Source: Verrucomicrobiaceae bacterium (GTDB lineage Bacteria > Verrucomicrobiota > Verrucomicrobiia > Verrucomicrobiales > DEV007). Taken from it: a stretch of 50,132 nucleotides of DNA. Every line of letters begins with the position of its first letter. Position 1 is the first letter of the stretch. Positions 43,953 through 50,132 of the stretch are shown piece by piece. The stretch spans positions 1-50,132 of the forward strand of contig SHBV01000021.1 in NCBI GenBank assembly GCA_004211885.1, written 5' to 3'. The notes beneath the pieces were generated by a model. The model was not told the DNA's origin. It did not search any database and saw only the letters and a list, made by a program, of their open reading frames with translations. The translations under genes were made by a program, and so were the position numbers.

Positions 43953-44483
43953 ATGCCTATTACTGTAGAGCGTCCCAAATTGACTCTTCTTGAGAAGTTT
44001 TACTTCCCAGCAATCATTAAGGGTCTTCGCATTACTATTGGTCATGCAATTCGGATCCTAAGAAGAAAAAAGAAAGTAACGATGCAGTATCCCGAGGAAA
44101 AGTGGGATGATAATATGCCTGAATATTACAGAGGCGCTCCTGCGCTGGTGACGGATGAGCATGGAAGAGAACGCTGTGTTTCATGTCAGCTCTGTGAATT
44201 TATTTGTCCCCCACGAGCAATTACTATCATTCCAGAAGAAATTCCTTCCGATGATAAGTGGTCTAAAGTTGAAAAAAGGCCCAAGGAATTTGAGATTGAT
44301 ATGATTCGTTGTATTTATTGTGGAATGTGTGAGGAGGTGTGTCCTGAACAGGCAATTTATCTTCGCAAAGATTATGCCATTACAGGGCATAATCGGGAAG
44401 AAATGGTACATGATAAGGAAAAACTATATGAGATTGGGGGCGTGCGTGAGGGTCTTGTCAATAAGTGGAACAAATTGAAATAG
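43953..44483 (+). CDS. nuoI: NADH-quinone oxidoreductase subunit I
   Basis: The 176-residue ferredoxin-like protein binds the two [4Fe-4S] clusters N6a and N6b through CVSCQLCEFICPPRA and CIYCGMCEEVCPEQA. The ATG at 43953 lies 2 bp after the nuoH stop and is preferred over a TTG that overlaps nuoH. The N-terminal amphipathic part attaches it to the membrane arm. Length and motifs are typical. Confidence 0.94.
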   Translation: MPITVERPKLTLLEKFYFPAIIKGLRITIGHAIRILRRKKKVTMQYPEEKWDDNMPEYYRGAPALVTDEHGRERCVSCQLCEFICPPRAITIIPEEIPSDDKWSKVEKRPKEFEIDMIRCIYCGMCEEVCPEQAIYLRKDYAITGHNREEMVHDKEKLYEIGGVREGLVNKWNKLK

Positions 44484-44502
44484 AAAGTCCGAATAATTCC
44501 TG

Positions 44503-45024
44503 ATGTCACTGCTCTTTTACATATTCTCAGGTTTGATGCTTGGATTTGGTCTAATGGTGATTGTTTGCAGGAATCCTCTGTCGAGCGCGCTCTGCCTTGT
44601 CATTTCTTTCTTAGGCTTGGCGGCCTTGTTTGTCACTCTTAATGCCTATTTCATAAGTGTAATTCAGATTCTTGTTTATACTGGGGCAGTAATGGTATTG
44701 TTCTTATTTATCATTATGCTTCTCGATATAAGAGAAGAGAAAAGTAAAGATTGGAATCTTTTGGCTCTGGGCGGAGGAGTGATCGTGTTATTTGGGTTTG
44801 TCGCGCAACTAATTTCTGTGCTTGGCGGGTTCGATGAGGGAAAACAAAAGATGGTTCCATTTCCAGAGGATTTATCACATGAAGATGTGAAAATGATCGG
44901 GGTTGAGATTTTCACGAATTACAATTTTCATTTACAGGTATTAGGGGTTCTTTTGTTAGTTGCTACCATTGGTGTTGTTGTTCTTAGTCGTCAGCAAGGG
45001 AAGGAGGGTTCGGAAAACAATTAA
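44503..45024 (+). CDS. nuoJ: NADH-quinone oxidoreductase subunit J
   Basis: The 173-residue protein has five membrane helices with the ND6-like [21 protein letters not shown] segment near residue 53. A loop of about 30 residues precedes the last helix. It is part of the proton-pumping membrane arm. nuoK starts 7 bp after its stop. Confidence 0.9.
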   Translation: MSLLFYIFSGLMLGFGLMVIVCRNPLSSALCLVISFLGLAALFVTLNAYFISVIQILVYTGAVMVLFLFIIMLLDIREEKSKDWNLLALGGGVIVLFGFVAQLISVLGGFDEGKQKMVPFPEDLSHEDVKMIGVEIFTNYNFHLQVLGVLLLVATIGVVVLSRQQGKEGSENN

Positions 45025-45031
45025 TTGTCTC

Positions 45032-45355
45032 ATGCCTACTTTAAATGAATACCTTTTGATGGGCGGTTTGCTATTTGCGATAGGGCTTTGTGGAGTCATG
45101 ATCCGAACCAATATCATTGTTATATTAATGAGTCTCGAAATGATGCTCAGTGCAGCTAATTTGACCTTAGTTGCCTTTTGGAGATTTGGGGGAGGAGAGG
45201 GATTGCCAGCTCAGTCATATAATGCACAAGTGATGGTATTTTTTGTTATAACGGTTGCTGCTGCTGAAGTGGCTGTAGGTTTAGCTATAATCGTTGCTCT
45301 TTTTAGATCACGCCAAACGGTCGAAGTTAAAGAACTTAGGAGCATGAAAGGATAA
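45032..45355 (+). CDS. nuoK: NADH-quinone oxidoreductase subunit K
   Basis: The 107-residue protein has three helices with the conserved buried glutamates in [13 protein letters not shown] and [14 protein letters not shown], which are part of the proton path. The ATG at 45032 starts the family-typical protein; an earlier in-frame start would lie inside nuoJ. nuoL begins 5 bp after the stop. Confidence 0.92.
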   Translation: MPTLNEYLLMGGLLFAIGLCGVMIRTNIIVILMSLEMMLSAANLTLVAFWRFGGGEGLPAQSYNAQVMVFFVITVAAAEVAVGLAIIVALFRSRQTVEVKELRSMKG

Positions 45356-45360
45356 TAAAA

Positions 45361-47204
45361 ATGACAACCGCATTTATTATTCTTTTATTACCTCTCTTTG
45401 CTGTTGCAGCTAATCTTCTTTTTCTAAGAAAAAGAGCAAATTTCAGCGCATATATCTCAACGCTTTCAGCGGCGATTTGTTTGGTGCTAACTTTGGGGCT
45501 ATCCGACGGCTTATCCGACAAAACGGTTTAGATAATCATGGGTCATTTAATTGGGTAAAGATTGCAGATTTTGAATTAAATATTGGCATAGAGTTGCAGG
45601 GTTTGGGTTTAGGAATGATTCTTGTAGTCACTCTCATAGGGTTTTTGGTTCATCTTTTTTCATTGGGATATATGAAAGAGGATGCGGGTAAGGCGCGTTA
45701 TTTTTCTGGGCTTTCTCTCTTCATGTTTTCAATGACTGGAATTGTTTTTGCCGACAATCTTGCGATGATGTTTATCTTTTGGGAGCTGGTCGGCGTCAGT
45801 TCCTATCTGCTAATTGGGCATTGGTATCATAAAAACACGGCGGCCGAGGCAGCGAAGAAAGCATTTCTTGTGAACCGCATTGGTGACTTTGGTTTTATGA
45901 TTGGAATTCTTCTAATATGGGGATCTTTTGGTAGTGTTAATTTTGTAGAGATTGAAGGGTTGTTGAGGAATGGGAATTATGACGAAGGCTTACTTAACTG
46001 GTCAGTTTTTTGTATTTTTTGTGGTGCAATTGGTAAATCTGCTCAAGTGCCCCTTCATGTTTGGCTACCCGATGCGATGGAGGGACCAACACCGGTTTCC
46101 GCTTTAATTCATGCTGCAACTATGGTGGCGGCTGGGGTCTTTATGCTGACTAAGGTTCTGTTCTTAATTGAAGATGCTCCTACTGCGGCGTCAGTCATTC
46201 AATACGTTGGAGCCATTACTGCTCTGATTGCCGCGCTCATGGCTACTCAGCAAAATGATATAAAAAAGATATTGGCCTATTCAACTTTATCACAACTCGG
46301 ATACATGATCATGGCGGTTGGATTTGCTGGACTTTTGAGCGGGGGTGAAGCTTTGGGAGAGGAGGCATCAAATGCGGGATTCTTTCATCTCTACACACAT
46401 GCTTTCTTTAAGGCGCTACTGTTCCTTGGGTCTGGAGCAATTATTTATGCATGCCATCATGAACAAAATATTTGGAAGATGGGGGGGCTGATTGGGCGGA
46501 TGAAAGTAACTTCATTCACTTTCTTAATTGCCACGGCTGCACTTGCGGGGATTTATCCCCTCAGTGGTTTTTATAGTAAGGATGCCATAATGACTATAGC
46601 TGCAAACAAGCCCTTGCTGCTAGTCATTGGATCTTTCGTTGCTTTTCTTACTGCATTTTATATGACTCGTCTTTGTGTGGTGGTCTTTTTTGGAAGGGCC
46701 AAATCATGGTCTGCGGAAGAGGCAAAGGAAGTTCCTTTTCTAATGTTGGTTCCATTACTGGTTCTAACAGTTGGAGCGATATTTGCTGGGCAAACTTTTG
46801 CTTATAGCTGGTTTGTACCCTCTAAGGACATTCCTCATCCTGAAGGAGTGGTACTTCCTTTAATTCTTACTGCGATTGCTGTTGCTGGTATTGTTGCTGG
46901 ATTTTTCCTTTATCGTGGACGGGACCAAGAACCTTACCCTGTTCAGGTGTTAGCAAAAAAATTCTATTTGGATGAGATATACAACATACTTGTTATACTT
47001 TTCCAGGATGCTGTTGCTTGGGTTGCCAAAATGATAGATCGACTAATAATTGATGGGTTACTAGTTCGTGGAGGTGCTAGGTTAGTGACTGAAATTGGTG
47101 CGGTGCTGCGGGGGATGCAGTCTGGTAACTTGCAAGGTTACGCATTCCTATTTGGAGTGGGTGTCATTCTTGTTCTTTATATTATTAATGCGGCAATAGG
47201 ATAG
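45361..47204 (+). pseudogene. nuoL: NADH-quinone oxidoreductase subunit L, frameshifted
   Basis: The natural start is the ATG at 45361, after an AAAGGA stretch in nuoK. This frame encodes the expected first membrane region (MTTAFIILLLPLFAV) but hits TAG at 45529-45531. The rest of NuoL continues in another frame to 47204 from about 45525, with FELNIGIEL, PVSALIHAATM and LSGFYSKDAIM all intact. One missing base near the AAAA run (45520-45523) or GG (45525-45526) explains it. Restored, the protein would have about 614 residues, normal for this proton-pumping subunit. Because all neighbours are intact, a sequencing error is as likely as a real mutation. Confidence 0.85.
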
Positions 47205-47221
47205 ATGTAACAAATGCGTGT

Positions 47222-48679
47222 ATGATTATTGATCTAATAGTATTTATCCCGATCATTGCAGCTTTGGCCATTGGGCTTGGAGCAGAAGGTCGCAAGACTG
47301 CTCTTGGTGCGGCTTCTGCGAATTTGATTCTTGCCGCTATTGTCATTAGTGAGTTAATGAGGCGAGGTGGAGATTATTTAATATTTGAGACTTCTAGAGT
47401 CATACTTGATGATCCTAAATTGACTTTGGGTTTTGCTGTTGATGGGATGAGTGGAGTCCTTTTACTGCTAACAGCCATTGTGACTTTTTGTGCGGTCTAC
47501 ATTTCCCCTGAGAAGGCTCCCGATGGGAGAATGAAGCTTTATCATATTTCACCGTTACTCATTTCATCTGGTGCATTGGGAGCTTTTTGTTCAACTGACT
47601 TATTTTTCTTATTTGCATTTCATGAATTGGCTCTCATTCCAACCTTTTTGATGATAGGAATATACGGGCATGGTAGAGACAAGTTAGCCGTTGCTTGGAA
47701 AATAACTATATATCTTGGCGTAGGCAGTTTGGTTTTGTTGGGTGGATTGATAGCATTGTATTCGAGCTTAACCGTTCCAGGGAACGCAACATTCAATATT
47801 GTTGAGCTCACTGCTAGAGCTAAAGAAATAGATTTAGACCCAGAAGTGCAAAAGTGGATTTTTCTGCCTCTTTTTCTTGGCTTTGGTATACTGGTTTCTC
47901 TATTTCCTTTTCATAGTTGGGCAGCGCCCGCTTATGCTTCTGCTCCAACTTCAATTTCAATGCTACATGCGGGGGTATTAAAGAAATTCGGTCTATACGG
48001 AATATTGAGAGTTGCTATGCCGATGCTTCCAAAGGGCTTTGAGGCTTGGGAAGGACTGATCTTGGTTCTATTATTAGGAAACATTATTTACGTGGGTTTG
48101 GTAACTATTTCACAAAAGTATCTGGATAGGATGTTGGGTAATTCTAGTGTGATGCATATGGGCTATGCTTTTTTAGGCATCGCCTGCGTTAATCATATCG
48201 GTTGGAACGGGGCAATTCTTATGATGTTTGCTCATGGCATTTCGATCGCATTGTTGTTTGCTTTGTGTGGTTCGCTCAGAGAAAGATTAAACACGCTAGA
48301 GCTTTCCGAAATAGGAGGGTTGGCTAGCAAGGTTCCATTCTTAGCTGTGAGTTTTGGGTTCGCAGCTTTCGCTTCAATCGGCTTGCCGGGATTTGCTAAT
48401 TTTGCATCTGAAATAATAATCTTGTTTGGTGCATTTAACGGAGCTGAGGATATAGGAAGCCTTCAAATAGCTGCGATGTTAGCGTTGTGGGGCGTTGTCA
48501 TATCTGCTGTTTATATGCTCAGAGCTTATCGGAACGTCTTCCAAGGCGATTCGGCTCGAGGCCTGACATTGGTGAGGCGTGACGCATTAAGTAAGATCCC
48601 GATCATATTAATGATAGGCGTACTTTTGTTAACTGGCTTCTTTCCTAACTTAATTTTAAGGATATTACCGAGCTTATAA
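47222..48679 (+). CDS. nuoM: NADH-quinone oxidoreductase subunit M
   Basis: The 485-residue antiporter-like subunit has about fourteen helices. FAFHELALIPTFLMIGIYG near residue 137 carries the conserved pump glutamate, and FPFHSWAAPAYASAPTSISMLHAGVLKKFG near 226 includes the central lysine region. It belongs to the membrane arm and pumps protons. It starts 17 bp after nuoL. Confidence 0.94.
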   Translation: MIIDLIVFIPIIAALAIGLGAEGRKTALGAASANLILAAIVISELMRRGGDYLIFETSRVILDDPKLTLGFAVDGMSGVLLLLTAIVTFCAVYISPEKAPDGRMKLYHISPLLISSGALGAFCSTDLFFLFAFHELALIPTFLMIGIYGHGRDKLAVAWKITIYLGVGSLVLLGGLIALYSSLTVPGNATFNIVELTARAKEIDLDPEVQKWIFLPLFLGFGILVSLFPFHSWAAPAYASAPTSISMLHAGVLKKFGLYGILRVAMPMLPKGFEAWEGLILVLLLGNIIYVGLVTISQKYLDRMLGNSSVMHMGYAFLGIACVNHIGWNGAILMMFAHGISIALLFALCGSLRERLNTLELSEIGGLASKVPFLAVSFGFAAFASIGLPGFANFASEIIILFGAFNGAEDIGSLQIAAMLALWGVVISAVYMLRAYRNVFQGDSARGLTLVRRDALSKIPIILMIGVLLLTGFFPNLILRILPSL

Positions 48680-48683
48680 ATTT

Positions 48684-50132
48684 ATGCCTGCATATTATCT
48701 TGAGATTCTTATTTTATTGCTTGGCTTTGCGATGCTTTGCGTTGAGGCATTTTCATCGAACCGATCCCGTTCAGGGATCGCAGTCTTGGGAGTTAGTGGC
48801 CTTTTTGTTGTCTTGCTATTTTTGATTTTTGCAATCCCTTCTTTTGAAGATCCATATGATCATTGGGGAATATACCACGTGGATAAATTGGCTTTGTTTT
48901 ATAAGGCTATAGCAATAGTAACAACTTTACTTGTCCTTGTTTTAGCTAAAGATTTTTCTCCTGCTTTCAAGAAATACACTTCTCAAAGCAATGAACTTTC
49001 AGGGATTGGTGAGTACTATTGTATTCCTGTTTTCGTGTGCGCAGGGCTCATGTGGATGGCATCAGCAAAGGATTTGATCACTATTTTTGTTTCTTTGGAA
49101 TTAGTCACCATTGGTTTTTACGTGCTTGTTTCTTTTATGCGTAGGAACGTCGGCTCTCTTGAGGCTGGAGTGAAATATTTAGTTTTAGGTGCGTTGTCGA
49201 CAGGATTTTTGGTATATGGGATTGCTTGGATATTTGGTGTGACGGGCCAATTTAATCTCAGTGAAATCGCTCAGGAGCTCAATTCTGGAGAGATTGAGAA
49301 GGGGCCTGTCATTTTTGCATTTGCACTTCTTATGGTGGGACTTGGCTTTAAGGTGGCAGCAGTTCCTTTTCACATTTGGGTTCCTGATGTTTATCAAGGC
49401 ACATCAATGCCAATTACTGCATTTTTATCGGTCGGATCCAAAGCTGCAGGATTTATTGTTTTGTTAAGAGTCATAGAGCCTTTTCTTAATTCGCCTCTGA
49501 CTGCGAGTTCTGTAATTTTGATTTTATCTTTTTTAACTTGTGTGACTTTACTCCTAGGAAACCTTGTAGCGATTAAACAAACGAATGTTAAAAGGTTGCT
49601 AGCATATTCTAGCATTGCTCATGCTGGATTTTTAATGATGGCCTTGCCCGCCATGCAAAGTGATTTTCTTTCACAATTAAGCGGGCCATCACCAAAGGAA
49701 TCGATATCGTTCTATTTGGCCGGTTATTTATTAATGACAATGCTATGCTTCTTAGTGATAACTATTGTCAGTGCATTGACAGGTGGAGAAAATATTGATG
49801 ATCTTAAAGGGCTGGGAACGAGATCGCCTTTGCTGGCTTTTGCAATGCTAATTGGAGTTGCTTCTCTCGCTGGCATTCCTTTGACAGTTGGTTTTTTTGG
49901 TAAGTTTTTATTGTTTAATATTGCGATTCAATATGCCGTGTTCTCCGGATCTTGGTACATCGTCTCATTTGCCATTTTGGGCGCTTCTGCTGGATTTTAT
50001 TATTACTTTAAAATTATTCGAGCAATGTATTGGGAAGTGAGCGGTAAAAGCGGAGATCAACTGACCCTTCCGATTAGTGCCTTGTCTAGAGCAATGATCA
50101 TAACTCTTCTCGCAGGTGTAATTATTTGTGGG
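48684..50132 (+). CDS. nuoN: NADH-quinone oxidoreductase subunit N (partial)
   Basis: The reading frame starts at ATG 48684, 4 bp after the nuoM stop, and stays open for 483 codons to the window end, so the C-terminus is missing. Segments such as FVSLELVTIGFYVL, the GALSTGFLVYG helix and VPFHIWVPDVYQGTSMPITA are typical of NuoN. It is the third antiporter-like subunit of the proton-pumping arm. Only the last few residues should be lacking. Confidence 0.92.
   Translation, partial: MPAYYLEILILLLGFAMLCVEAFSSNRSRSGIAVLGVSGLFVVLLFLIFAIPSFEDPYDHWGIYHVDKLALFYKAIAIVTTLLVLVLAKDFSPAFKKYTSQSNELSGIGEYYCIPVFVCAGLMWMASAKDLITIFVSLELVTIGFYVLVSFMRRNVGSLEAGVKYLVLGALSTGFLVYGIAWIFGVTGQFNLSEIAQELNSGEIEKGPVIFAFALLMVGLGFKVAAVPFHIWVPDVYQGTSMPITAFLSVGSKAAGFIVLLRVIEPFLNSPLTASSVILILSFLTCVTLLLGNLVAIKQTNVKRLLAYSSIAHAGFLMMALPAMQSDFLSQLSGPSPKESISFYLAGYLLMTMLCFLVITIVSALTGGENIDDLKGLGTRSPLLAFAMLIGVASLAGIPLTVGFFGKFLLFNIAIQYAVFSGSWYIVSFAILGASAGFYYYFKIIRAMYWEVSGKSGDQLTLPISALSRAMIITLLAGVIICG

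Noticed and set aside
45515..45531. Programmed -1 frameshift site in nuoL
   Set aside because: No X-XXY-YYZ slippery heptamer exists in the right phase, and no strong downstream hairpin was seen, so a missing base is the simpler reading.
1..50132. Mobile elements, prophage genes, CRISPR arrays, rRNA genes
   Set aside because: No transposase, integrase, phage structural gene, spaced palindromic repeats or rRNA sequence was recognised in the window.

Overview
The window looks like a chromosome segment of an aerobic marine-type Verrucomicrobiota bacterium. It is AT-rich, uses TTG and GTG starts freely, and shows no mobile elements, phage genes or CRISPR arrays. The phylum call rests on three things: a perfect TGTTC-N4-GAACA palindrome in front of lexA, which is the LexA operator form described for Verrucomicrobia; an alternative complex III module; and sulfatase and uronate genes typical of polysaccharide degraders. 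It is an inference, because no 16S gene is present.

Positions 1-15811 hold a long respiratory locus read left to right. It begins with the end of a lysine-rich reading frame, then actD, actE and actF of alternative complex III. Next come a membrane-tethered azurin-like cupredoxin, a CcoN-like protein with no metal-binding histidines, a CcoO-like cytochrome c and another monohaem cytochrome c. A complete A1-type aa3 oxidase follows (subunit I, an unusually large subunit III, subunit IV, two small membrane proteins, then subunit II). Assembly genes close the block: haem o synthase, a Sco-like protein without its cysteine pair, a normal Sco, a DUF420/CtaM-like protein, a DUF1573 protein and a rhodanese-like protein. 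The order suggests electrons pass from quinol through ACIII and tethered carriers to the oxidase in one supercomplex.

Positions 15815-30201 are mixed housekeeping genes in both orientations: a zinc-ribbon membrane protein, a DD-carboxypeptidase, LexA, a rhomboid protease, GluQ, a cyclophilin, a Rieske ferredoxin and a CPA1 antiporter. They continue with a large Ser/Thr kinase, a small lipoprotein, a molybdopterin trio (moaA, moaC, mogA/moaB), a VTT-domain protein and a GPH-type transporter.

Positions 30465-37594 hold a COG2509 flavoprotein, mannose-6-phosphate isomerase, selA, a sulfatase, a tRNA-Sec gene (anticodon TCA) and uxaC. selA and selC show that the organism makes selenoproteins. 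No selenoprotein gene was recognised here.

Positions 37897-50132 carry nuoD to nuoN of complex I, mostly with stop/start overlaps. nuoA, nuoB and nuoC are not next to nuoD, and nuoN runs off the window. nuoL carries a one-base frameshift near 45520-45531. A perfect CRP/FNR-type palindrome lies about 100 bp upstream of nuoD.

The most unusual items are the ligand-less CcoN-like protein inside the ACIII-oxidase operon, the roughly 300-residue insertion in oxidase subunit III, the Sco-like paralogue without cysteines, and the tRNA-Sec with imperfect stems beside a sulfatase and selA.
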